Origin: a bacterium
Lineage (GTDB): Bacteria > Zhuqueibacterota > Zhuqueibacteria > Residuimicrobiales > Residuimicrobiaceae
Direction of reading: 5' to 3'
Length of the DNA: 64,000 bases
Assembly (NCBI GenBank): GCA_029565685.1
Contig: JAKQNR010000035.1
Coordinates: 372,001-436,000 of the forward strand
Part shown: positions 33,684 to 41,629 of the stretch, one piece after another
How positions within the stretch are numbered: position 1 is the stretch's first letter
How the letters are laid out: every line of letters begins with the position of its first letter
The notes under the pieces: generated by a model
What the model saw: only the letters and a program-made list of their open reading frames with translations
What the model was told of the DNA's origin: nothing
The model's database searches: none
Program-made: the position numbers and the translations under genes

Positions 33684-34451
33684 TTATTTGACGCTCCGTA
33701 AATTCATCTGCAGATTTTGTCTCAATTGCTCCAATCGCCGCTGATGAGCGTCAAGGGCGGCGTTGAAACGGACCTCCCGCTCCTCCTTCTTCCGCTCCAA
33801 CTGGTTGAGTTCGCTCTCCACCACCACGCGCTGCGAAATAAGCTGGCTGCGCTCCTCCTCGAGCTTTTTCTTCTCCGCTGTTCGGGCAGCGATAAAAGAT
33901 TCCAGCTCCTTTTCGATCGCCTGCAACCGGCCCTCGCGCGCCTGAATGCCCTCGCCGATCTCCTGGGATTTTCTGCGCACCTGGCCGAGGTTGTCTTGAT
34001 ACCCCTGCTCGTTCTGCAGCTTAAACTCCCGTTTTTCCACATCGAGCACCTGGCTCAAACGATCTAGAGTCTTCAGCAGACCCGCAAACGTCAATGTAAC
34101 TCCGCGCGCCTTTACCGCGGTCTGCGCCGCGTGGAATGCCAGTTGATAGCGGGTGGGCTCATCGAGATTGGGAAATTTTTCATTGATCACCGCCATCTGG
34201 TTGTAAAACTCGGCGGAATCCGCATCTATGGCCTTGTTCAGTTCCTCCTCCACAGCCTTGTAAAAGGTCTGATCCACCTCCACCGGCGTTGCGGCCGGTT
34301 GAATCGCAGACGCCGGGGCTGGGGTTCCCACGGCGACGGGAGAAAGAGGCGCCAGATTGGGATCCAATCCGATCGGCTCCAGGCGCGGCTGCTCTTTTTC
34401 CTTCCAAAAGATCTCGATCGCCGCTTTTTTCAGTTTTTTCAAGTCAGCCAT
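33684..34451 (-). CDS. Cytoplasmic coiled-coil protein, first gene of the ABC operon
   Basis: 255 aa from ATG 34451 (AAGGA upstream); the frame further upstream is rejected because MADLKKLKKAAIEIF is a natural start. Residues ~30-60 are Pro/Ala-rich and flexible. Residues ~65-110 are helical (FYKAVEEELNKAIDADSAEF). From ~125 to the end runs a long coiled coil (LQAIEKELESFIAARTAEKK, QLERKKEEREVRF). No signal or membrane segment, and no family recognised. Sixteen bases separate it from the membrane coiled-coil gene, suggesting the two coils interact. Confidence 0.7.
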   Translation of the reverse strand: MADLKKLKKAAIEIFWKEKEQPRLEPIGLDPNLAPLSPVAVGTPAPASAIQPAATPVEVDQTFYKAVEEELNKAIDADSAEFYNQMAVINEKFPNLDEPTRYQLAFHAAQTAVKARGVTLTFAGLLKTLDRLSQVLDVEKREFKLQNEQGYQDNLGQVRRKSQEIGEGIQAREGRLQAIEKELESFIAARTAEKKKLEEERSQLISQRVVVESELNQLERKKEEREVRFNAALDAHQRRLEQLRQNLQMNLRSVK

Positions 34452-34893
34452 AGGGACGAATCCTTGATAAGTGATAAATAAACAATCAGGAAGGTCGGCC
34501 GTTCTTTCATCTAATATTATATTAATATTGATAGTTATTAGCAAGCAAATTCGCACTGCAATAAAAAAAACCACCGCGCCGCGGTCACGACCGTTTCCAA
34601 GTGCCTCCGGGTTGCAGGGTATACGGATGCCTCGATCGCAGAGTTCCATGCATCGGCCGAGAACGGCTCTACGCCAAAGCTGCGACGGCTTTGTCCAGGA
34701 AGGGCCGGCCGTTCATACCTGGAAAAAAATCCTTGCTATTCAGCTTTGCATTCAATATTTTGCCCAGTTGTACAAAATATAAACAAACCTATTCTGCTCT
34801 GGGAAATAATCTGCCGGTCGTCGATGCCATCCGCCGTCATCTGATTGTTCCTATCAAAGCCCATGCTCAAATGCATCCAGGAGGAAGAAGAAC
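34452..34893. other. Divergent intergenic region (ABC operon / gdhA)
   Basis: 440 bases between the ABC operon start and gdhA. It is AT-rich at 34490-34570 and 34735-34800, where promoters for both directions would be expected. TTGCAT (34744-34749) followed 17 bases later by TGTACA (34767-34772) is a possible but weak gdhA promoter. No gene seen. Confidence 0.4.
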
Positions 34894-36255
34894 ATGTCCG
34901 ACTATGTCAAGGAGATCATGCTCCGCGTTTCTGCAAAAAATCCCGCTGAACCCGAGTTTCACCAGGCTGTCGCCGAAGTGGCTGAATCCGTGAGTCTGGT
35001 CTATGACAAATATCCCGAGTATCGCAGCGCGCAAATTTTTGAACGCCTGATCGAACCAGAGCGGGTGATCATGTTCCGGGTCCCGTGGATGGATGACCGC
35101 GGCGAGATTCAGATCAACCGAGGTTACCGGATTCAGATGAACAGTGCGATCGGCCCATACAAAGGCGGTTTGCGTTTTCATCCCTCGGTGACGCTGGGAG
35201 TGTTGAAATTTCTCGCCTTCGAACAGGTTTTCAAAAACAGCCTTACCACCCTGCCCATGGGCGGCGCCAAAGGCGGTTCGGATTTTGATCCCAAAGGCAA
35301 GAGCGATAACGAGGTCATGCGGTTTTGCCAGAGTTTTATGAACGGGTTATTCCGCTACATCGGCCCGGACACGGATGTGCCGGCCGGCGATATCGGCGTA
35401 GGCGGCCGGGAGATCGGCTACCTGTTCGGTCAATACAAGAAACTGGTCAACGAGTTCACCGGCGTGCTCACCGGCAAAGGATTGAACTGGGGCGGTTCGC
35501 TGATACGGCCCGAGGCCACCGGCTATGGCGCCACCTATTTTGCCGCCGAGATGCTGTCAACGCGAGGAGAGACGTTAGAGGGAAAAACCTGTCTGGTGTC
35601 CGGAAGCGGAAACGTGGCGCAATACACGGTGGAAAAAGTGAATCAACTGGGCGGCAAGGTGGTGACCCTCTCCGATTCGAACGGATATATCTACGATGAG
35701 GAGGGCATCGATGCAAAGAAGCTGGCCTGGGTGATGGAGTTGAAAAACGTACGCCGCGGCCGGATCCAGGAGTATGCGGACGCTTTCAAGACGGCTGTTT
35801 ACACTCCCCTGGATCCCAAGCTGGATCACAATCCGTTGTGGAATCACAAAGCACAGTGCGCTTTTCCCAGCGCCACCCAGAATGAAATCAACGCCCGCGA
35901 TGCACGCCATCTGTTGGCCAACGGCGTCTATTGCGTTTCCGAGGGCGCCAATATGCCCACGACGCCGGAAGGCGTCAAGGTGTTCGTCGATGCCGGGATT
36001 TTGTACGGTCCGGGCAAAGCGGCCAATGCCGGCGGTGTCGCCACCTCGGGACTGGAGATGTCGCAGAACAGCATGCGGCTGCCGTGGACGCGCGAAGAGG
36101 TGGATCAACGGTTATCCTTGATTATGAAAAGCATACACCGGACCTGCGTTGAAACCGCCGATCAATTCGGCACACCGGGCAATTATGTCAACGGCGCCAA
36201 CATCGGCGGATTTCTTAAAGTGGCCAACGCGATGCTGGATCAAGGTCTGGTTTAA
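34894..36255 (+). CDS. gdhA: NADP-type glutamate dehydrogenase
   Basis: 453 aa, the usual length for the hexameric NADP(H) enzyme; ATG follows GGAGG. Conserved blocks are intact: PYKGGLRFHPSV with the substrate Lys region, LPMGGAKGGSDFDPKGKSD (catalytic Lys and glutamate-binding loop), PAGDIGVGGREIGYL, and GGSLIRPEATGYG before the Rossmann motif SGSGNVAQYTVEK. It aminates 2-oxoglutarate with ammonium. GltB/GltD are encoded 5 kb away on the other strand, so the organism has both assimilation routes. A receiver/PEP-synthase-like gene follows 76 bases downstream and may be cotranscribed. Confidence 0.96.
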   Translation: MSDYVKEIMLRVSAKNPAEPEFHQAVAEVAESVSLVYDKYPEYRSAQIFERLIEPERVIMFRVPWMDDRGEIQINRGYRIQMNSAIGPYKGGLRFHPSVTLGVLKFLAFEQVFKNSLTTLPMGGAKGGSDFDPKGKSDNEVMRFCQSFMNGLFRYIGPDTDVPAGDIGVGGREIGYLFGQYKKLVNEFTGVLTGKGLNWGGSLIRPEATGYGATYFAAEMLSTRGETLEGKTCLVSGSGNVAQYTVEKVNQLGGKVVTLSDSNGYIYDEEGIDAKKLAWVMELKNVRRGRIQEYADAFKTAVYTPLDPKLDHNPLWNHKAQCAFPSATQNEINARDARHLLANGVYCVSEGANMPTTPEGVKVFVDAGILYGPGKAANAGGVATSGLEMSQNSMRLPWTREEVDQRLSLIMKSIHRTCVETADQFGTPGNYVNGANIGGFLKVANAMLDQGLV

Positions 36256-36331
36256 CTTTAAGGCCGGCGAGGGCCGCGGCGTTCCCTCGCTGACGGCTGT
36301 CGCGAACCCTGTAACCGAAGGTTCATCGTTC

Positions 36332-39300
36332 ATGCTGAAATCGTTTAAAGACGTGCTCACCCATTTTGATCCCAGTTGGGTGGAGCACGGCTATGGCACC
36401 CGTTTTCAGGGCTTTCAGAACCTTATGCGCCGCCGCATCCGCGACATTCTGCTGGTCTCCAGCCTCTATGACCTGTACGTGTTCGAAGAAGACGGCCGGC
36501 TGTATGATCTGCTGCGCAGCGAATACCAGGATCTGCAGCTGACCAACACTCCTAACTTTACCCGTGTCTCCAGCGGCCTGGAAGCGCTGGCGCTCGCTAA
36601 AGAGGAGAACCAGTTCGATCTGATCGTCACCACGCAGCACATCGAAGACATGAGCGCTGTGACGTTTGCCAAACTGGTTCGTCAGGCCGGGGTGAGCATT
36701 CCCATCGTGCTGCTCAGTTATGACAACCTGGAATTGACGGACCGTTTCCAGAAACAGGACATCGCCCCATTTGACCGCATCTATATGTGGCAGGGAGATT
36801 ACCGGTTATGGATCGCCATCATTAAAAACCTGGAGGACCAACTCAACCTCGATCATGACACCGAACTGGCCGGCGTGCAGTCCATCATCGTCATCGAGGA
36901 CAATATCCGTTATTATTCCTGGTTCCTTCCGCTGCTCTATCGCGAAGTCCTTTTGCACGCGCGCCGTCTCATCAATGAGGGCATCAACCTTTCGCATAAA
37001 AACCTGCGCACCCGCGCACGGCCGAAAATCCTCCACTGCATCTCGTACGAAGAGGCGTGGAGTTATTTCGTTCAGTATCAGGAGAATGTGCTCGGGGTGA
37101 TCTCGGACATGGATTTCTACCGCAACGGCGCGGTGGATCCGAACGCCGGCCTCGAGTTCGGACGAGAGGCGTTGGCGCTGCAGCCGGACCTGCCGATCCT
37201 TTTTCAATCGCAACAGGCGGAGAACGAGGCCAAAGCCCGCCTGCTGGGTTGTCCGTTCCTGCTCAAGAGCGCTGCCACTTTTTACCGCGATCTGCAGCAG
37301 TTCATGGTGGAAAATTTCAGCTTTGGCGATTTTGTCTTTAGACTGCCGGATGGCACAGAGGTCGGCCGAGCATGCGATCTTATCAGTCTGGAAGAGCAGA
37401 TCAGCCTAGTGCCGGAGGAGAGCATCCGCTTTCATGCCGAGCGCAACCATTTTTCTCATTGGCTCAAGGCGCGCACGGAATTCTGGCTGGCGCATAAACT
37501 GCGGCCGCGCCAGGTATCGGACTTTGACTCCATCGAAGAGATGCGTCAAGATTTGATCACCTCGCTTCGCGATTACCGCAAGGTCTGGCAGCGCGGTCTG
37601 ATGATCCCGTTCCGCAGGGAAACATTCGATCCGGATAAAACCTTCGCCTCCTTAGGCCACGGCTCCATCGGCGGCAAGGCGCGCGGACTGAGCTTTGTAA
37701 ACACGTTGATCAACAACTATATGGTGCAACACCATTTCCCCGGCGTCTCCATCAGCGTACCCCCGGCGATAGTGGTCTGCACCGACGTGTTCGATGAATT
37801 TTTGGCCGCTAACCAACTGCTGCACTTCGCCCTGTCGGAGCCGGACAACCGCGAGATCCTCTCCAGATTCCTGGCCGCCGCCTATTTCCCGGAAGCGATT
37901 TTGCACGAACTGGCTGCGTTCCTGGACCTGGTGCGCGATCCGGTGGCTGTCCGCTCCTCCAGTCTGCTGGAGGACTCGCAATACCATCCGTTTGCCGGCG
38001 TCTACCGGACCTACATGTTGGCCAACAACCATCCGGATCCGGCGGTGCGTCTCGCCGAACTGGTGCAGGCGATCAAACGGGTATACGCCTCCACCTTTTT
38101 CACCGGACCCAAAGATTATATCAAGGCCACTTCCTTCCGGCTGGAGGAAGAGAAAATGGCGGTGGTCATTCAAAAGATCATCGGACAAAGGCATGGCGAT
38201 TATTTCTACCCCGATTTCAGCGGCGTGGCGCGCTCGTTCAATTTTTATCCCATTCCGCCGCAAAAAGCGGACGACGGGCTGGTCTCCATGGCGCTGGGAC
38301 TTGGTAAAACGGTCGTGGACGGCGGCGCCTGCTGGCGCATCTCCCCCAAACACCCATTGCAGAGCCAGCCGTACAACCGCCCCCAAGAGGCGCTCAACGC
38401 CGGCCAGCGCTCCTTTTATGCGCTCGATCTGCAGACCCGCTTTCTGCAATCAACTGAAATCAAAGATCCGTCGCTGCGCTCACTGGATCTATCCGTCGCC
38501 GATCACGACGGCGCCCTGACCTGGATCGGTTCCACCTATTCTGCGGATGATGACCGGATCTACGACGGCGTCTCCCGCAACGGCGTTCGCCTGATCACCT
38601 TCAGCCAGCTGTTAAAACAAAACCGCTTTCCCATCGCCGCCATCGCCGATCTGCTTTTGGGCATGGGCGCGTGGGGTATGGGCACACCGGTGGAATTGGA
38701 GTTCGCCGTCAATCTGCAAAAAAAACCGGCGGAATTCGGATTGTTGCAGATGCGGCCGCTGGTGTTGAATCGCGAAAACGCCGAGCTGACCTTCGAGGGC
38801 TATAACAGCCAGGAGATGGTGTGTCATTGCAGCCGTGTACTCGGTCACGGGGTGATCAAAAATATTCACGATGTCATCGTGGTGGACCGGGAGCAATTCG
38901 ATCGCGCCAGAACCCAGCAAGCCGCCGCAGAGATCAGCCAATTCAACAAACGCCTGCTGGAGGAAAAGCGTCCCTACCTGCTGGCGACCGTCGGCCGCCT
39001 GGGCAGCCTGGACCCCTGGCTGGGCATTCCGGTGACATGGGATCAGATCTCCGCCGTGCGGGTGATCGTGGAAACAAATTTTAAAAATTTTAACGTGGAA
39101 CCGTCGCAGGGATCTCACTTTTTTCAAAACCTGGTTTCGTTTTCCGTGGGATACTTTACCGTGCGGACTGAGGAATCTGCGGATCACATCGATTGGACCT
39201 GGCTGCTGGAACAACCGGCGTTGGAGAAAAAAGAAATGGTCCGGCTGCTCCGCTTTGACCAGCCCCTGCTGGTCATCATGAACAGCCGCGAGAATAAAGG

Positions 39301-39340
39301 AGTGATTTTAAAACCCGGAATAACGTATGAACGCACCTGA
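36332..39340 (+). CDS. Receiver-like domains fused to PEP synthase/PPDK ATP-binding domain
   Basis: 1002 aa from ATG 36332 (GAAGG nine bases upstream); the longer frame overlaps gdhA. Residues ~40-160 are receiver-like but lack the phospho-Asp (FDLIVTTQHIEDM). Residues ~185-300 form a second receiver with the acidic pocket SIIVIEDN and the expected Asp in GVISDMDF. Residues ~435-820 are a PPDK_N-type ATP-binding domain: LGHGSIGGKARGLSFVNTL, VRSSSLLEDSQYHPFAGVY, and a late ELEFAV. The swivelling phospho-His domain and the PEP-binding barrel of true PEP synthase are absent, so it cannot be a standard PEP synthase. It may be a phosphotransfer-type regulator. The last 14 bases overlap a zinc-ribbon gene. 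Confidence 0.8.
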   Translation: MLKSFKDVLTHFDPSWVEHGYGTRFQGFQNLMRRRIRDILLVSSLYDLYVFEEDGRLYDLLRSEYQDLQLTNTPNFTRVSSGLEALALAKEENQFDLIVTTQHIEDMSAVTFAKLVRQAGVSIPIVLLSYDNLELTDRFQKQDIAPFDRIYMWQGDYRLWIAIIKNLEDQLNLDHDTELAGVQSIIVIEDNIRYYSWFLPLLYREVLLHARRLINEGINLSHKNLRTRARPKILHCISYEEAWSYFVQYQENVLGVISDMDFYRNGAVDPNAGLEFGREALALQPDLPILFQSQQAENEAKARLLGCPFLLKSAATFYRDLQQFMVENFSFGDFVFRLPDGTEVGRACDLISLEEQISLVPEESIRFHAERNHFSHWLKARTEFWLAHKLRPRQVSDFDSIEEMRQDLITSLRDYRKVWQRGLMIPFRRETFDPDKTFASLGHGSIGGKARGLSFVNTLINNYMVQHHFPGVSISVPPAIVVCTDVFDEFLAANQLLHFALSEPDNREILSRFLAAAYFPEAILHELAAFLDLVRDPVAVRSSSLLEDSQYHPFAGVYRTYMLANNHPDPAVRLAELVQAIKRVYASTFFTGPKDYIKATSFRLEEEKMAVVIQKIIGQRHGDYFYPDFSGVARSFNFYPIPPQKADDGLVSMALGLGKTVVDGGACWRISPKHPLQSQPYNRPQEALNAGQRSFYALDLQTRFLQSTEIKDPSLRSLDLSVADHDGALTWIGSTYSADDDRIYDGVSRNGVRLITFSQLLKQNRFPIAAIADLLLGMGAWGMGTPVELEFAVNLQKKPAEFGLLQMRPLVLNRENAELTFEGYNSQEMVCHCSRVLGHGVIKNIHDVIVVDREQFDRARTQQAAAEISQFNKRLLEEKRPYLLATVGRLGSLDPWLGIPVTWDQISAVRVIVETNFKNFNVEPSQGSHFFQNLVSFSVGYFTVRTEESADHIDWTWLLEQPALEKKEMVRLLRFDQPLLVIMNSRENKGVILKPGITYERT

Positions 39341-39530
39341 TTGGCAGGCTGAAACCTCCGCTCCGCATGGGCTGCAAGCCTGTCCGCATTGCGGCAAACC
39401 CCTCAGTGCGTGGGAGCAAGTGCTGTTAAAAGTGGATCGTGCGCTGATCTGCAAGGGATGCTGGCGCCGCATTTCGTTTCCCGGCCACGACGGTTCGCCG
39501 GCCGCCTCTGAACCGTCCAAAACGAAATAG
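39327..39530 (+). CDS. Small zinc-ribbon protein
   Basis: 67 aa. Two Cys pairs, CPHCGKPL and CKGCWRR, about 30 residues apart, form a zinc ribbon; the rest is polar. Its start overlaps the end of the receiver/PEP-synthase-like gene by 14 bases, so the two are translationally coupled and the proteins may work together. No known family assigned. The size and the clean overlap make it a real gene rather than chance. Confidence 0.65.
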   Translation: MNAPDWQAETSAPHGLQACPHCGKPLSAWEQVLLKVDRALICKGCWRRISFPGHDGSPAASEPSKTK

Positions 39531-39559
39531 CGCAACCACCCGAGACCCTGATCGCTGAT

Positions 39560-39946
39560 TCACCTCACGACAAACGACGTCTCGGTCAGCACTCCGCCGT
39601 CTTCATCCACGGCCTGCACTTTCCACTGTCCCGGCCAAATATTTTTACTGCTCCAGGTGCGCATGGTCGGAAACTTGACCGTCAACGGCACCTCCGCCTG
39701 TTTCTGCCCATCCACATACCAGATGTGCAGAACCTCCTGGGGAATCTCGACGCAGGCGATGCGCATCCAACAGACCACTCTGCCTGTGGCAGCATCGAAC
39801 GCTTTGGCCTCTCCCTGCGGTTCCTTTTGTTCAACTCCGCAGCACATCACCATCTTTTCCACACGGCAGATCTGATCGTGCTGGCAGAAAACCATGTCAG
39901 ACCACAGCAGCGGCAACAGCGACAGGCACAAGAAAAACGCCTTCAT
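39560..39946 (-). CDS. Exported DUF2914-domain protein
   Basis: 128 aa from ATG 39946 (AGGAGG nearby). Residues 1-21 are a signal peptide (AFFLCLSLLPLLWSDMVFC). The rest matches DUF2914 as I know it: VVCWMRIACVEIPQEVLHIW, then YVDGQKQAEVPLTVKF, TWSSKNIWPGQWKVQAVDED. The family is a small beta-sandwich of unknown role found alone in the periplasm or fused to membrane parts. It is convergent with the zinc-ribbon gene. Cys residues at CRVEKMVMCCG might form disulfides. Confidence 0.75.
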   Translation of the reverse strand: MKAFFLCLSLLPLLWSDMVFCQHDQICRVEKMVMCCGVEQKEPQGEAKAFDAATGRVVCWMRIACVEIPQEVLHIWYVDGQKQAEVPLTVKFPTMRTWSSKNIWPGQWKVQAVDEDGGVLTETSFVVR

Positions 39947-40024
39947 GGCCGGGACCTCCTTTAACTCGATTTTGGCGAAATATACATAATCGAAAGGAAT
40001 TTGTCAAACCAATTGCAATCTTTT

Positions 40025-40090
40025 TATTTTATTGGGCTAAAGCCCCTCGAAGGACGGCTTTGAGCCACGCGCTAAAGCGCGCGGCTATGA
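40025..40090. repeat. Pair of short palindromes
   Basis: TTGGGCTAAAGCCC-type (40032-40045) and CGCGCTAAAGCGCG (40069-40082) both have the pattern arm-TAAA-arm. They lie in the gap 3' of gltD. They look like small REP-type hairpins. Confidence 0.45.
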
Positions 40091-40225
40091 AAAAAGCCAG
40101 TTCATCGATCCACACCCTTATATGCGCGGCGATTAAACAGCAACCGCTTTATTGCCGCAAGCGTGGCTCGTGGACAAAGGATTTCCTTCCATTCAGGCGT
40201 GAGCCTGATGCGTACCATCGGGCCT

Positions 40226-41629
40226 TTATCTCTCTGCCAGATAACGCTCCACCCCTTCCGCCGCCCTGCGTCCCTGATACATGGCGCGCACCACCAGTGA
40301 AGCGCCCTGCACCGCATCGCCGGCGGCAAAAATACCGGGAACACAGGTCATGGCGTTCTCATCGACCGAAATGTTGCCGCGTTGATCGAGGCACAAGCCG
40401 GCCTCCTGCACCAAGGGCCCGTGTTCAACATGAACGAACCCCATGGCCAGCAGCGCCAAATCCGCTTCCAGCAATCGTTCGGATCCTCTCACTTCCATGC
40501 ACTCACGGCCGCGCCATTGCAGATCAACCACTTTTAATCCAGCTAGACGGCCGTTCTCCCCAACAAACTCTCTGGTCGCCACGCTCCACAATCGTTCGCA
40601 CCCTTCTTCCTGGGAACTGGAGGTGCGCAAAATATTGGGCCAGGTGGGCCAGGGATTATCCACGCCCCTCTGTTGCGGCGGTTTGGGCAGCAGCTCCACC
40701 TGAATCACCTGGCGGGCTCCCTGACGAAGGCTGGTGCCCACGCAATCCGACCCGGTGTCGCCGCCGCCGAGCACTACCACGCGCTTGTCCCTGGCGCAAA
40801 TCGTCGACCCCGCGGCGCCGTTCAGTTCCCGGTTCTGTCCCTTGAGAAAATCCATGGCAAAATGAATGCCCGTCCACTCCCGGCCGGGGATCGGCAGATC
40901 CCGCGGCATAGCGGCGCCCAGGGCCAATACGATGGCGTCAAAAGAACGCTGCATGTACCGTACGGAGAGATCTTCACCGGCGGTGACGTTGGTCTCAAAG
41001 ATCACGCCTTCTGCTTTCATCTGCTCCAGCCGGCGGTCGATGACGCTTTTGTCCAATTTAAAATCCGGAATGCCGTAGCGCAGAATGCCGCCGATGCGGT
41101 CATCCCGTTCAAAGACGATCACCTCATGTCCTTGGCGCGCCAGCTGTTGGGCGGCCGCCAGTCCGGCCGGACCAGAGCCCACCACCGCCACACGTTTGCC
41201 GGACTTGCTTGCGGGCGGCTGCGGCGTGATCCACCCCTCCTGCCAGCCGCGTTCAACGATCTGATATTCGATGTGACGAATGGTCACGGGTTCCTGCAGG
41301 ATCATCAACGTACACGCCGTTTCACAGGGCGCCGGACAAATCCGACCGGTGAATTCCGGAAAATTGTTCGTGCTGTGCAGCAGATCGAGTGCGCGGCGCC
41401 ACTGCCCGCGGTACACCATCTCATTCCAATCCGGAATGCGGTTCAACAGCGGGCAGCCGAATGCATGACAATGAGGCACGCCGCAATCCATGCATCGCGC
41501 CGCCTGCTGAGTGAGCTGCTCAGCCGGCAGCGGCAGTTCGAATTCGAGAAAATCGTGAATCCGTTCCGCTTTGTCGCGCTTGCCCGGTTCGCAGCGCTGA
41601 TATTCGATAAACCCGGTGGTCTTAGCCAT
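40226..41629 (-). CDS. gltD: Glutamate synthase small subunit
   Basis: 467 aa; ATG 41629 lies eight bases inside the end of gltB, with GGAGG upstream. The N-terminal ferredoxin-like part has the Cys ligands CMDCGVPHCHAFGCPL. The FAD motif is VAVVGSGPAGLAAAQQLA, the NAD(P) motif VVVLGGGDTGSDC, and the C-terminal ATG-like FAD motif GIFAAGDAVQGASLVV. It passes electrons from NADPH to the large subunit, which makes two glutamates from glutamine and 2-oxoglutarate. Confidence 0.96.
   Translation of the reverse strand: MAKTTGFIEYQRCEPGKRDKAERIHDFLEFELPLPAEQLTQQAARCMDCGVPHCHAFGCPLLNRIPDWNEMVYRGQWRRALDLLHSTNNFPEFTGRICPAPCETACTLMILQEPVTIRHIEYQIVERGWQEGWITPQPPASKSGKRVAVVGSGPAGLAAAQQLARQGHEVIVFERDDRIGGILRYGIPDFKLDKSVIDRRLEQMKAEGVIFETNVTAGEDLSVRYMQRSFDAIVLALGAAMPRDLPIPGREWTGIHFAMDFLKGQNRELNGAAGSTICARDKRVVVLGGGDTGSDCVGTSLRQGARQVIQVELLPKPPQQRGVDNPWPTWPNILRTSSSQEEGCERLWSVATREFVGENGRLAGLKVVDLQWRGRECMEVRGSERLLEADLALLAMGFVHVEHGPLVQEAGLCLDQRGNISVDENAMTCVPGIFAAGDAVQGASLVVRAMYQGRRAAEGVERYLAER

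Noticed and set aside
32369..33691. 440-codon plus-strand frame opposite the coiled-coil membrane gene
   Set aside because: His/Leu-rich antisense of a well-supported gene with a Shine-Dalgarno and membrane helices.
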